DNA from: Clusia tigrina
Taxonomy: Eukaryota > Arthropoda > Insecta > Diptera > Clusiidae
NCBI GenBank assembly: GCA_920105625.2
Contig: OV050033.1
Coordinates: 19,736,001 to 19,800,000, forward strand
DNA length: 64,000 bases
Direction: 5' to 3'
The notes under the pieces are model-generated. The model was not told the DNA's origin and did no database searches. It worked only from the letters and a program-made list of their open reading frames with translations. The translations under genes and the position numbers were made by a program. This document shows positions 1 through 14,600 of the stretch, one piece after another. Numbering within the stretch: the first letter of the stretch is position 1; each line of letters starts with the position of its first letter.

Positions 1-2579
1 ACATCCTTTGGACTCCGTTTCGCGTTCGCCGTTAACGGTTCTTGTGCATTGTTCGTGGCGCAGTAATAATTCATAAAACAAATTGCGTTTATTACTACGT
101 ACAATACAATACCGCCAGATTGCCAGACGAGCAGAGGACGGAACAGCATAACACCAGAAGAACGCAAGCACAAGCCTAGTCTGGGCAGTTTGCTTCATAT
201 GCCTGTACGCCACCATTTGCCCGTTGTTGTGCCATCCACATTTGCATTTCATAACGTTGCGTGGCATAAGAAAAATGACCGCAATTTACACTGACCAACA
301 CAAATTTACATTTTCACTCAAACCAAGGCTTCGGTCTGGTCTGCTCTCTTCTGGTTTGTTTCGGTCTGGCTGAGCCTGCAAAGCTCTTCGTAAAGTGGTG
401 GCTCTTAGCGTAGCCGTTTCCATTTAAACTATCATGGTCAAAGCAGCAGGGTGCCTGCCATGCCTACCGCGATTCTCTCGGTTTGGCTTGCTGGCACACA
501 ATACAAGAACAACACAAAAATGTAAAATAAAACAAATAAGAAAGCAAAAAGTATTAAAGCACCGCCAAGTAAAGAATCCACCCCAGTAAAGCTCCCTTAT
601 CTTTTCTAAATGTTGATTTTGCGTAATGAAACTGCCAAAAATTCACCTCTCCCCGCTTGCCCGCAACAACCTTTCCCAACAAACTTGTTTTTGTTTGTTT
701 TTTTTTGCGGAAACACAGACAAAAAATTATACAAATGGAAGAAGTACATTAGGGCCAACGCGGCGTATGCGTAACTTAAGTTTCATGTGAATACCGCGCT
801 GCCACGGCGCGTGCTCGCTTCCTTTTGGCAGCGAGCATGGCTCGTATTTGCTTTTCAATGGGTTTTATGTTGCGTGTCGTAATTCCAACCGGATGGGTTT
901 TATGCTTGTTTATTTTTGCTGCAACATTTTGTGGAGATTAAAGGATTAAAAAGGTTGAAAGAAATATGCTAATTTAGAAAGGAATATTTCAAGAACAAAA
1001 AGCATGTTTCACATCGGCAGGGTTCAGAAAGTTTATGATCCCCAAAAGAAACACTTGCTGCCAGCTACCACGCATTTGTGAGTAGTGAAATAACTGCGTG
1101 CAACGTGGGAGCGAGCTACTTTAATTTTAATCCTTGCGTTTAATTAGGCCAATTTGTGGTCATTGCTACCAGGACTTATATATACTTAGCTATGCGTACG
1201 GTCACGTCTGCGTTTACTGCTTTAAGCGTTGCTTTAAATGACTGGCTCCAGGATATTGATTGCATTTTCCGGTACAACAGCAGAGCACACACATTAAAAA
1301 CTGATTTTTAATGCAATTCGGGCAAGCTTACTTTAGCTAAGTAAATTTGACATAAAAAATGCAAAATGCCAACAAACTCTGCACGGAAATGCACAGTCAA
1401 CAAAACTCGCACCACACACACAACAATGGCGCAATTTGAGCGCACACACTCCCGTTCACACTTGGAGACCACACTAGCCACCAGCCGCACGCATCCTGTT
1501 GCAGTTCACGTACAATTTGGCGGGCATTTTTTTCCAAGTGTTCAAAATGTTTATGTACATGTGTGAGTTAGTATGTTTGCATGTGTTTGTGGTCATATGA
1601 CAGAGAGTGTTTGCGTGAGTGTGCGTGTTTGTGTTTGTGTGTGCGCTAGTAAGTTGTGCATTTTAATGACTCTCAGCGCATGGGGTGTGAACCTAACTAC
1701 TGCAAACACAATTTAAGTGTGACTGGCTCAGTGCCTGCCTGACTACCTTGACTGGAACTGACCCGACCGCACTAACAACGGCCAAACAACAACTTCAACA
1801 GCTCCTGTAATGACAACAACAATAATGATAAAAACAACAACAATGACAACAATAGCGACAACATGTGGACAAGTGCCAGCGGCGCCTAGTTTTAAATTTG
1901 TTTTTGTCTGCCACTTTTTACCCCCTCTCTTTTTTTTGTTATGGCAATTTGTTTGCTTGTGTTCGTCCGTGTATGCGCATGTGTGCGCGTTTGTGTGTAA
2001 AGCTCCGTGTAAAAGCGCACACTGTGTAGGGATTTGTTGATAGCACCGCTTGCAGCTTATGCATATAAAGCGTAAATTGTTTATTTTTCGTTAGTGCGGC
2101 TAAAAAAGAGTGAAAATAAAAAATGAAACGCGTCATTTTTATTAACAATTGCTCGAAAATGTAAATTAAATTTTCGCCTCTAATGATAATGTGTGAAATT
2201 TGTTCGCATTGTTAACAAGTGAAGCACATTTGAAATTAATTTATTTGTGCATTAGACTGATACATGGCTCTGTGGACAGGGCTTTATTGTCCTTCACTAT
2301 ATTATCGAGTCGAATTACTCAAAGTTCAATTGTATTTTATGCGAACCGCAAATTTTAATTTGAATGAACAATGAACAGCAGAAAATTTACACAAATATTG
2401 TTGGGGATTTGTACTATTTGTTTAAAATGAACTTTGTAATATTGTTGTAAGTTCAGTTGGAAAAATATATATATCAAAGTTCAGACCAGGGTATTATCGG
2501 TATACATGGAATCGATATAGATCAGAGTAGTATCTGCAATGCGACTTACTCCTAATATACAAATTAGGTTGCAATTTGC

Positions 2580-2891
2580 TGGCTCCCTGGTCACTCGGGG
2601 GTCGAAGGCAACGAAATTGCTGACGAACTAGCTAGGGTCGGTTCCGCAGCAAGCCTCATAGGTCCGGAGCCATACTGTGGTATCAACTGGGCGGAGGCTA
2701 AATCCAGGGTAGATAGCTGGGAACATAGTCTCAGAATGTCACGCTGGGAAGGGATAGTGGAACTTTGTCAAGCCAAAAGATTGGTTAGGCCATTCACCCA
2801 CAATGAAAAACTGCGCAATATGTGCAAAGCAGATGGGGAAAATAGTAGGTTTTCTATCAGGTCATTACTACCTGTAGTATCACCTGACTAA
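2580..2891 (+). mobile_element. Non-LTR retrotransposon (LINE) RNase H fragment
   Basis: Frame +3 from 2580 reads WLPGHSGVEGNEIADELAR and continues to a stop at 2889-2891, about 103 codons with no break. The GHSGVxGNExAD core is the C-terminal RNase H signature of LINE ORF2 proteins of the I/R1/LOA type, carrying the late conserved histidine and aspartate. The downstream part holds the usual Trp-rich W...W spacing seen after RNase H in these elements. The reverse transcriptase and endonuclease are missing upstream, where the frame is closed or unrecognisable, so this is a truncated, dead copy inside the CadN intron. The exact clade is not resolved. Confidence 0.8.
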
Positions 2892-4849
2892 AATCCACAT
2901 TCTTGATGATACGGAGCGCCGGTTCTGATTCGGGGCTAAATTTCGTCTGAATTAAGATAATTGGACATATTTAAATACCTAGAAATATGATGAAATGACT
3001 TAAGAGTAATAATGAACAGTACGAAAAATAAGAGTATTTTTAATGTTCCCCTTCTCAGTATCAAAATATATCATTAGTAAATGTATCATTGTAATTAGTA
3101 ATGGCATCATTGCTCTTAAACTTACACATTTTATTACAACCTTTAAACAAACACCAACAAAAAATTATCGATACAAGTGCAACAAAAAACATGTGCATGA
3201 GATAAAATTTGCTACACTGAACAAATCCACAATTAAACCTCAATTAAAAATCGCGAATTTGCGCTGGTTTTTATTGCAATGACCATAAAAAACAGTCCTT
3301 AAATGTCAGCATGCTCGATAACCCTTATCGGCAAAACGCAACCAAAATTTAATAAAATAAACAAACAAAAAAATTAATTAAATAAATTAAAACAAAAAAT
3401 TAAATTAAAACTATGCGGGCGAATACGGTAAGCGTGAGTGTGCAAACGACTCCGGAGATTATGTGCTATCGGCTTATAAATATGTAATAAATTATTTGAA
3501 ATGGAAAATTAAAAAGAAAAAATTCAATATTAATAATTTTTTTTACCACTTTTTTAAATAATTTTCAATTTTTATTTTAAAATCAATTGTGAATTACAAA
3601 AATGATTATTTAAACAATATTTAATTAACTGAAATTCAATTCCAACTGAATAAACACACAGCAAGAGTGATGAGCGTGCATCTGTTCCCTCTAAACAAGG
3701 TCAGTCGACGGCGCAGGTTGACGACAGACGCCACCCAACACTTGAGTGTTGATACTGTAACCGCCTATTTCTGCTGCTCATCAGCATGGCAAGGATATTT
3801 ACACACTCCCACACACTCATATATTCGGCAATGCTATTCATATCTGCGAACTTGGCGTGCAAGTCACAACTTGTTACTAGGCGTTTATTTTCGCTCACTT
3901 TCCATACTTCACACGTCCTCACATAGACGCAGCTGCTTGCTGGAAGGACAATAAAATTGAATATTTAATAAACCTCTCTAATATTGCCATATGAGAATTG
4001 CTTATTGGAGTATAACGTTTGTTTAGAAGACATGCGGCGGGGGCTTACATGGTGCCATTATGCTTGAGTTATTTGAAAGTAATAATTTCTAGAGTATAAT
4101 TCGTAAATCTTTTGGGCTATAAATTGGTATTAAACAATTTTGATTAGTAATTATAAAACATATTTTAAGTCCTTCCATATAAAAAATATATACCAGAGCC
4201 CTTCTTTATCCAGCTTGAGGTATAAATCGTAAATCTTTGGATATGTGAAAAAAAGTTAATTATAAGTTATAAAAAAATATAAATCGTTGATTTAATAAAG
4301 AAAGAGGAACTTTTCTTTCACCAGCGTGAATTATTTAGAGAATTGTGTTTCCTGGTTTGATAACAGGATATGTTGATCACAGGCACAACCTGTATAGTAT
4401 CGACATTAAGGAGATACATGATGGTTGGATGAAACTAATAATAAAACTTGTCTCACATACAGACTTTTTCTAGCTCTGTTAGAACTTGGTATCTCTATTT
4501 TCTCCTGAGTAGTTCCATCCGAAGAGCTATAAATTGGGTGCCTCTGCCTTGCGTATGTTGTTGCCCACTTCTTCTTTCCCCCAGATCTTACATAATCAAT
4601 CTACTTACTTTGTTCCAGAAATTTCCGCAAATATTTTGAAACATTTCTCTTTTCGCATGCAACCTCAAATATCACATTTTTAGACAGAGGAAGGCGTCAT
4701 AAAAATCCCAAGGACAATTTTCCAGTGGGAACAATTTTTAGCAAACTTTATTGTTTCATTCAATTGGAAAAGACAGCTATTCAATTGAGTTGCTTCCACA
4801 GAATCGTTAACCCACTCTTTATACGAATTAGACAAAAGTTAATAAAACA

Positions 4850-5265
4850 ATGTTGGGAGGGATTTTAATAGTTTGTTTCTTATTGGTGATGTTATCCTGC
4901 GTGTCTATTTGGATTTATTATGATTGTAGTATTGGGAATTAAGGGAGGGTCCCATCATCTTACGTTTGCAGAACCATCTCCATTTGGTTTTGATTCCATC
5001 GATTTTATTGCTGAATGTATGTGGACCAGAACAGAAACATACTCGTATAAGTATAAAAAAGGACCTGATGACTTAAATTGGGATGCTTTGACATCACCAA
5101 ACGGACGAAATGCTATGGCATTACTGAAAAATTCCGGTACCAAACCAATCGGATATAGTATATCAGGCAGTTGTGATCACCTGGATCACACATGTTAAAA
5201 TATAGAATAACATAAAAGATCTTTTAGGTCGCAATATCGGCCATTGGGCAAACTACTACAATAAA
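4850..5265 (+). CDS. Possible small secreted-protein gene or remnant, unknown function
   Basis: A start codon in good fly context (AAAACAATG) at 4850 opens a frame with a strongly hydrophobic N-terminus (MLGGILIVCFLLVML), as in a signal peptide or anchor, but it stops at 4940-4942. A second frame from 4920 to a stop at 5196-5198 encodes up to 92 residues with four cysteines (three in the last 11 residues), rich in Ser, Asn and aromatic residues. An AATAAA signal follows at 5260-5265. A 58-nt GT...AG intron (4886-4943) would join the two frames in phase 0, but would leave only 12 residues before the join, short for a signal peptide. A frameshifted pseudogene is equally possible. I recognise no family. 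It would be a nested gene in the CadN intron, on the same strand. Confidence 0.3.
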
Positions 5266-8200
5266 ATTAATATATTATATATATAGACCAGGATACTTTG
5301 TATGTGAAGCTGAAGTTTCTCTTATTGCAGACTTCTTTTATCATGGTTTCAAATGTGTATAAATTTATTGATTTAAGTATGAAACTTATTTTATTATATT
5401 TCATGTATTCTTCCAGTTATTAATCGTAAGTCTGACGTCACTTGCTGACATTTCTAGACGATCACTGCGTCAAGTTGCAGTCATTTCCTTTTTAATTTTC
5501 TTCAAAATTCCGTTTGTAACAGCGCTGTCATTTTTATGCCTTCCTCCTCAAAACTTTGAAAGTTATGAAAGTGTTTTTCCTCTATCTTTCTACGTAGAAC
5601 CCCTCCCCCCTTCCGGCCCTGCTGCTGTAAGTTTCACTATCTTGCGTTTGCATTTTTATGGAATAATTTATGCGAGAATATTCGCCAACTCTTCTATTTT
5701 GCATTACTACGAATTTATTTCACATTTTTGCCCTTTCTTTGGCTTTACTATTTTTTTTATTTTTTCTTTTTTGTGCGTTGCTGGTATTTGCGTGACCCAG
5801 TTATGCAGTCTGCTGCATGCAGCATGCAGCATGTGAGCCTACAAGCACAATATCACTTCATTTGCGCTTCATTGCACTGCTTGCTTGCTGGTTGGCAGTT
5901 TTTGAAGTGTCGCCTGCTCTGCAAATCCATTGTGATAGATTGCTGCTGCTATTATTGTTGTTGTTGTTGTGCTGCGCGTAGTTGTCGTTGCAGCTGATTG
6001 CTATAAAATGTCACTCGATGCGACAAGATGTACTTTAAATGAAATTAAAAAAATTGCACTTAATGAATTTTAAATTGTTGCCAATTTCTGAGGAATTGTT
6101 CTGGAAATTGCATCCATTTCCGCTATATTAAAATCCGAAATTTAATTATTGTGCTCTGCGAGGTGATCGCCGTTTGCGCCGTAAGCCACCAAAGGAAGGA
6201 TTAAGCACGGTCTGCTGCTGATAAGCATCGCGGCAGTAGTCGCGCGTAGCAGGTGGGCACTATATGTCCTCACCATCTGCTCCGGAACGAATAGATTTGT
6301 TGCTTGCTTTTGCAGATGTAGACGAGTGCTGTTCTTCGTATTTGCACGTTGACAGGCGGTGAGAGTGCATTGTCCTCAGGATTCAATTTTCTCCGCTCTG
6401 AAACGCAAAAGCGAAACTTATTTTGCCTGCCAGCGATAATGGGGCAATTTTAGTCGTAAATTTCAATTAATGTGGAAACTTGCAGCGAGCGAAGGCGGCA
6501 TAAATTGCAATATTGAATTATCGCTTTAAATTGGTGACTAAATTGGACCTGGGTGCGTTGTTTATGTGTCTGGGCCTCTTGCATTAGCCGCACTTTTACT
6601 GATGCCTACTCAGCAGATTTTAGTGCAAATTCGCTCATGCACTCGAACGGAACGGAAAGTTGTGCGTGAAGTTGGGACACTCGCTCGGTGTGCGAGGAAC
6701 TGAAGTGTTGCCAGTGGGTAATTTGCTAAACTTTATCCACACACTGCAAATTGGATTCACGCATTTTAACTGCCTTCAGATTTATGGCAGGCAATTAAAT
6801 TCGCATTTATGAGCGGCAATTAAATGTTCAATGATCTGCAGTAGCTGGCTTTAAATTGGTCATCAAGCAAGAATATCACCAAATTGGAGATTGGAAAGAT
6901 CGCGTATTTGGACTTTTTCGGCTGAATGCATAAATATAGCAGTAGCCTTGGTTTTTTACACAGTAATAGGGTCATTGAATACATGAATCTTGAAGATTTT
7001 TACAGATGAAAGACACATTGTTGTCAATATGTGACTCCCAATCTTAAGGAGAAGTAAGAATTATTCAATCTTTCAACGCTTGAAACGCTTCTGCAGAGAT
7101 TGTGTTAGTTTCGCGAGGGAATAGGCTCAGGAATAATGTTATTAGATAATTCCACGCAAAAAACCTTTTTACTTGTATAATTATTCAATCACAGATCAAT
7201 CGATTCAATTTCTAGGTAGTATCAGCTTTTCGAGCTTATTTTATTATAGGCAATGAATAGTTTCAGAAGAAATACATTCATACGTCGAGTCCTGCGACTG
7301 TTTGCAAAAATAAGAAGTTTAGTTCGCGTATAGCGTATTTATGAGTATCCTTGTAAAAGAGTATGTTTCCTTTGTATCCACCAATATATAGTGAATTTGT
7401 TAGATCCGAGAAAACCTACTATCATTAGAAACAATCTGAAAACCTTTGCCATTCCACAGGCTGTTACTTTATTATCTTTGAAACCCTACGAATTTTTGCT
7501 CCACATGTAAGACACATTAAAGAACTACAATGAAAACTGAATTAATACTGGAACCACTCGTACACAGACTTTATGCTTATTGGTGTTTCCTATCTTGACA
7601 GGACATTTGTACTCCATTCCGTCTGAGCAAAAATGTGCATTGCCTTATCTCGAGAGCTTGGCTAACCTGACAGCATTTAAAATGCACAAAGCAAATGTGA
7701 CAAAGAACTACCATAAAATTGTTGAACTGGAATAATCCTCTTCGTAATACAACAACACCCTTTACAACAACAATGGCCACTCCAGCAGCAGCAGCAGCAG
7801 CAACAACAATTAGCAAAATATTTTATTACCTAGCAGGAATATCACATTCCACTATCTCCTCTCCACTTAGGCTTACACTCACTCATATGGCACTTTTTCT
7901 TTTCAACCTGAGCGAGCAAATTTCCAAGTCGACTCTAGTCGACTCGACTCTAGCCAACTCAACCTTAGCTAAGCCAAGCCAAGCCAAACCCAGTCAGCTT
8001 GCATTGCAATTCGATATCAGGTAAAGTGAATGTCTTTATTGCCACAGAAGCGGCGTTATCTGCTGCTGTGCATCTGCACAATTGGCAGCACCTCCAGCAG
8101 GAGGAAGTGCGCATATCTCGTGGACACAAACGAGCGTGTGTCTGGCTGCTTTACTATTTGTTTTCACTACTGTGCGTTGGATGTCGCATGATTTTACGAT

Positions 8201-11200
8201 ATACGATTCCCATTAAAGCGCGATTGCTGTATGGCATGGTGTGCTGGGCTTCAGGCTCTGGTAGCAGGTTTGCTGCCACTGGCTGCGCTGCCATTGTTAC
8301 CGTTGTTGGCTGCTACGCTTGAAGTCTGGCAAGGTGTTAATACACTTGACGCTGCTGCGGTGTGGTGCCAGAGCCGCGCCCCAACACCATTCTTAGACCG
8401 CCTGGTGTCAGTGACTTATGGCTTTGGAGCGCAACTATTTGCGTTTCTGCGCAGCTGGGTGCCTCTTGGTTTGTACCGCATACTTGCCTGCCTGACTGGC
8501 TGTGACGCGAGCAGGTTGACACATTTTTATGGCTCACACATGCCTGAAGGAAATACAGTAATTTGGCGTACCCACACATGCATAATTTTTTAGAGTGCAT
8601 AATAAATCCTCGCAAATTTCAGTGCAGTGCCGTACAACAAATTTAATATTAATTAAATTAATTTGCTGACATTAATTGATGTAGTAGTGGGAGGGAGGGA
8701 GCAGAGATATCCTTGCATACTATTGTGTGCAAAAGGAAAGCGTCATGCTAATGAAACTAGTTTTCATTCCGTTGATGCATTGTCGTTTGCACATTCACAC
8801 GTACCTCGTCCTGCACGTGATATTAATTTGCGAAAGTGCGCTAAGCCAAGTGGAAGCGGACAGCGAAGCGTTTATCAATCTTTCTTAAGCCATTCAGACA
8901 GGAAAGATTACAAACCGGTCGCTTGCAGCAGTGTTGAATTTTTAATGCACACTAACTAAGGTGGCGCAGTATCCAAAGCGCTCTTAAATCCTGAGCTCAA
9001 CTCACTTGCGACGAGCGGTCTAGATGAAATGGAATACTGACAGCACCCGCTCACCCACTTCCCTCAGAAATGAAGTCATTCATTCGGAATTCTCCCCTGC
9101 TCGTCGCAAAATCACACTCACTTGACTGCATTGTAATCAAGATCTGTGGGGGTGTAAAATTTTACCTTTTGATGGTACTTTATATCAATTGTTTTCCAAA
9201 TAAAATGGCGAAGGATACGATGTGCAAGTGCAGCACCAACGAGGAGCGCTGAAATCGCAGCAGTAAAATGAGAAATAAAAGCTAACAGCTTAGCTTCAGT
9301 TTGGGGCCAGGAGGTTGAGTGTTATTGTTATTGCTGCATAAAGTTCTGGAAAGTAATAAAATTGTTTAATATCCTTATTGATACCAGGGCAATATTTTAC
9401 CATACCCTTTTAAACGTAGCAAATTCGTACTTTTCACATTTGTTGCAATTTTGTGTATTTCCTTGTAAATTTATTTGAAAACTGATATTCAAACGCTTAG
9501 TTGAGAATTCGAAGAGTGCTAAGAGAAAAGTGATTGATGAAATAGAGCTCCATGGCTAAGCACACTCAATCAAAGCAAAGCGTTGATTGCTGAAGAATAT
9601 CACGCCGAAGTCTTCATCACCCAAGCGTATGACACTTTTAGCCTCGAGCAGTCAGCACCACAGCAGCAGTAATAACTGACGAGGCTGCATTGTTTGCTTG
9701 AGTTCCACTTCAGAACATCATTGATAGGTAGGTTTCCCCACTGCATGGTTGCCAGGATATGCAGTCGCAAGGGCACATTCTCGTAAGAGACAAAAAGTAA
9801 ACAACACAACCATTGACAATGCGCTAAGATGGATTTTAGCAAAGTCAAAATTGGAAAAAGGGGAACATTTTAAAGTAAAAGAAGTGGAAATAAATACAAA
9901 AGACAATGGAAATACAAAAGAATAATTTGCACTTGCTTCAGATTACATACAAAGTTTTTTATTTCCATTTTTTATTCATACTCTTTTTGCGATTCTTGCT
10001 TAGGTGTGAGGCGACTTGGCAAAGTCAACAGTGATAAGCACCCCTAAAAGTAGACAATCTTTTGTCACAGCGAGCATTAAGCTCACAACAAACACAGACA
10101 GACCGTAAGACAGATTCGTCCACACACACAATCAAACGGACATTTTGTTGTGTTGTTTCGACTCAAGCCCTGTTTCACGTTTTTATTTTGTATTTTTTCT
10201 GCAATTTGTTGTTGTTGTTGTAGCACAGGAACTCTCATAAAAGAAGACATAAAGCTATTTTTCAGCTGTCAGCCAAGAGTCACTGTCGGGTGCTTACTCC
10301 TCGTGCATGTCTCCGTCGCACGTAATTTCATGTCTTTTCCTTTGGTGGTTAGCGTCAGTCAGCTGTACGTGTGTGTGTGCGCTGCGTGCGTGTTTCTACC
10401 GTAAAAGTGTGTATGTGTTTGTGTTTTGCCTTAGCCTTTGCCTTCGTTTGTGCGGTACAGGTTAAACGAAACTTTCCCGCGCTCTGTTCCCGCTGTTCGG
10501 CAGATGTATGCGGCGGTTCTATCCTTCAAGGTTTTCGTTTTCATAGGTTTCTGTTTGTTTTTGACAGTTTCATGCTGAAATTTCAAATGCAGAATATGCT
10601 GACAAGAAGACGTGATGAAAATTTTAATAAGTAAATAGCAGATTTTTTGGGGTAAAATTATAATACACAAAATATTTTCACTGACATTTGGAATGCGGAT
10701 GCACAGGCGGGTGGTACGAGCTGACTCGATGGTGGCTGACTGGCTGGAGTTTGACATGTAATTGAGGTGCTTAAGCATCACTCAGTCAGTTGTTTTTGTT
10801 GTTATTATGCACTTATAACGTATTATTTTAGATATTTTGCCACTGAGCAGAGCTTAAATATTTTAGAAGCATAATAAGCATTCGAAATTACTTGAAAGGA
10901 TTTTGTATATTGCCTGAATAGATGAACTAAAAATTTGCCAATGTGGAGTTTGAAGATTTTCTCTGTCACTACTTTGAAGTGCTATATGTACTTAGGTTTT
11001 AGAAGTCTTTATATACGCATTTGATGATCGTGAGCATAATCTGATAGAGTATCTAACTTTACCCTCTCTTATTGGTAGTAGATTTATGTTTATGATGTAT
11101 ATCTTTCCCCTTCAGTACATTATGTAATCATTTCTTCTGTCTAACAGACATTAATATTATTCACCTACACAGGTTTATTTACTACTAATGTACATCTTAT

Positions 11201-11548
11201 ATGGCGGCTCAGCTGATTGATCTTAAGTCCGATTCTGGTGAGTCTTCCTTGTACCTAACAACGTCCTTCTTTCGTATTGTGGTGGGCGGATCAGTGGGTG
11301 AAAGTTATTTCTGCTTCCGCTGTATGACGCTTTCTTCATTTCTTGCACGTCATGTCCTCTTACTATTCCTGGTATAATTATAACGTATTCCCTATTTACC
11401 AAGTCTTTCCAACATAAGGACACAATTACGCAGGAAATTTGTATATGTAGTGTCAAATACGACACTAAAATGTAACAACAACAATTAAAAACAGCAGCCA
11501 GTCATACGACATAAGTTTCTTTCTTTTAAGTACCTGTTGTAATTATAT

Positions 11549-11643
11549 CAGGAAGAGGTCAATAAAGACCTTAAATCACCCATAGCTTTCATTAAGCAGG
11601 AAGAGGTCAATAAAGATCTTAAGTACCCATAGCTTTCATTAAG
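11549..11643. repeat. 48-bp tandem repeat, two copies
   Basis: Units 11549-11596 and 11597-11643 both start CAGGAAGAGGTCAATAAAGA and both end CATAGCTTTCATTAAG, differing at a few central bases. It is a simple local duplication in intron sequence, with no coding role visible. Confidence 0.85.
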
Positions 11644-14600
11644 ATACTCTTCGGGAACATGAATATTTAATCTTGTTAAGCGTTGGGTCCCTCCACTTCC
11701 AATTTCTCGACATCGGCTTACAAGGATCTCTGGTTTCATATACCAATGTCTTGCTTTATAGTTTTAGTGTGTGTATTATGTTTATGATAGGAAAAGGTAA
11801 GGAAAGGTTCTTGAACTGACATTTTGGATACTTTTGGTATACAAGATTATAAATTCTGTGGTTCTGTGAATACAATTCTGAACTCAGTAGATAAGGGTTA
11901 TATTGTACTCCTTTTATGAATATATTTCGAAACACGTTCAGTTTACAACCAGAATTGCATACTATGAAGTACTGCAACAATCAGTTTGACGATTTCAACA
12001 TGTTCTCTGAAGCTAAATGTAGTAGTAAAGGCGTGGCACTGTAGCATAATCAATTCAATTCGAGTAAATGGAAGGCAAATGAAAAGAAAACAATCCCTGA
12101 AAGAGCTAATCATTTTTTTAATTATATGGAAAATTTTAATGAAAGGGTGAATAGAAAAGTAGGTAAATTCCTCGGATGTGTTATTAAAATAAACGGAGCA
12201 TGATCGAGTCGAAGTATTCACAACAATATAAAAATAGCGGTAAAATATTATATCTTAACCGACGAACAACTGAATAACCAGAAAGTTAAATATAACACAG
12301 GGAGGCGGAGTGAGGTCGCAGTAGGCTGAATCTCGCCAAAACCATACACTACCAACGATAACTGCAACAATAAAGATAAACGGGCACACAATGTAGCAGC
12401 CAATTATATGCTTGCACAACTTGCTCTTAAAGTTTGCTCATATATTCTGCTACTTTAATATACAATCCACATTCTCACTCTTTGAAAGAAAAACAAACAA
12501 AGAAACAAACAAACAACATTTTAAAGTACGCCGAGCATAACTCCAGTGTTGCAAATACCAAGCAACACACGAAAGGAAGAAGGGTGGAAAATAAGAAGCT
12601 GTGGAGTACCCAGTGCTGAGTTGTGGATTGCCACCGCACGCTCAAACAGCTCAAGAACAGCCAACATCATCACATCGCTGCAATGTTGCAGAGCTGTGCT
12701 GCTCGTACAAATTGTTTGTGAAAAGTATTTCTTCAGCGCTGCTTTTATTTGCGTTTCCTGATGAAGCAACATTACAGGGCAAATAAAACTTTCTCCTTGC
12801 AACTTCACACACACTCTGCTACAGATGCTACACACCCGGTGCACGTCTGCTTCACTTTGCCCGCACTCCTGGCGTTGCCTTTGCGCAAAATCAATCTGCA
12901 GTTGAAAGCTTATATCCTTGTTGCATGCATACAAAGGAACTCACTTGAATGCAACATCAGCAAATACGGCAAAGATGAAACATTAAAAATAAAATATAAA
13001 TACACATATAAATAAGTACGGAATGAAAAAAGAAATTTTTATATATAAATTTATAAAAAAAAAGGCAAAAACAGCCAAAACGGAAATACACAAATGCTCC
13101 AGAACATGTTTTAACAATTTACAATGCAGCAGACACATGGCAGTAGAGGCAGCAGCAGCACGCATGCAGGCAAGCAGAAGCAACGGAAATCCTTGCCAGG
13201 ATTACGCTGAGTTTACACTCGCATATATGTATCCATGCCATCCACTCACAGCTTTGTAATTGCAATTGCAATCAAGCAAAAGACGCAAACAAAAGAAATT
13301 AAAAATATTGTGATTTTGTTGTTGCTGTCTTTTGTTTACCTCACTTGCCTGGCTACGGCTGTGTGCGTGAGTGTGAGTGAGGCGAATGCTCGTGGGTCTA
13401 AGCCCAGAACCATTTTAATAGCTCCAGCTCACCTTTTCATATGACCGTGTCCTGCAGCAGGCAAGTGCAATGAAATGATTTCAACGCTTTCGAGTCGGTA
13501 AAACTAATTGCAAACTTTTTGCCACACCTGAAGTCCCTTCGTACCTCTTTTAGCACACTCACTCGCGCCCCTTTGCTCGCTGACGTTTATGCCGCTTCAC
13601 AAAACTTTACGTGAGCTCTTCATATGTGCATACGGGGGAGTCGAGTATAAGCGGACGGCAAGGAAGCAGGAAGAAAGTTATCACAGTGCTATTTTGTTAT
13701 GCCAAGTGGAACTTTACCTTGCTGTAAACTGGCTTCCCACTTCATATATTTTCCTCCTTTTTTCAATATATGTACTCACATTGTGTGCTGGCTCTGCAGC
13801 TTATCCTGCTGGCTTTACATAAGTGGTGCTCCCTTCGGCAACACTTCAATTTCACTTACACACGCCTCTTATACGCGTGCGTTTACCAATAAATCGTCTG
13901 TCTTATTGCATTGTTCACATGTAATCAGCAGGATTTAAGGATATGCTACGCTGCACCATCACTAGCAAGGTATTGGCATATTCCGAAGCAGACAACGCAG
14001 CGGCTCTTATATTACGAGTACGTTGCGAAGTTATTGATTTTATGTTTTGGGGTTCACTTTGAGTCAGAGCACAGTGGTGTAGATTATTCGCCCCAAAGGG
14101 TTGCTTATTCCATCTTAAGAATTGTAGTCGTCTCCACTGTGTCAGTGGGTGGGTGTGTCTGGCAGTTATTGCTAGTATTTTTCTAATTCATTTCATTTTA
14201 ATGGCTTTAGTGAAACTGAACGCTTGTGGAGTTTAATATTTGGTATGCAATGCGAGCGGCGCTCTTTCAAATTGCACTTGTCCGGAAAAAGGATATTAAT
14301 GTCAGCAATGCACATTCACTGAAAGAGGGTTGCTTCTTTCTTTGCTTTTTTAATGCAGGTACGTGATGATAATTTACTATTTCACCGCCACGACATTTGC
14401 AATTAGTAGTAACCAAATGAGTGTCATTTAAATGCATGCGCGCGCTATACATGCAAAGGGCTTTTAAGTACTTCGTAATTAATGTGCCAACAGGACGCGT
14501 GTAAAAATTTGCTCTTGCATTCATTTGCTGGGGCCTGCGCTGTCAATGTGAAAAAATGCTGTAGTGAGCAACTGCAAATCAAATCAACTTTTTAGTGACA

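Noticed and set aside
5806..5832. GCTGCATGCAGC palindrome and repeated GCATGCA
   Set aside because: Short CAG/CTG-rich simple sequence, expected by chance in fly introns; no flanking structure.
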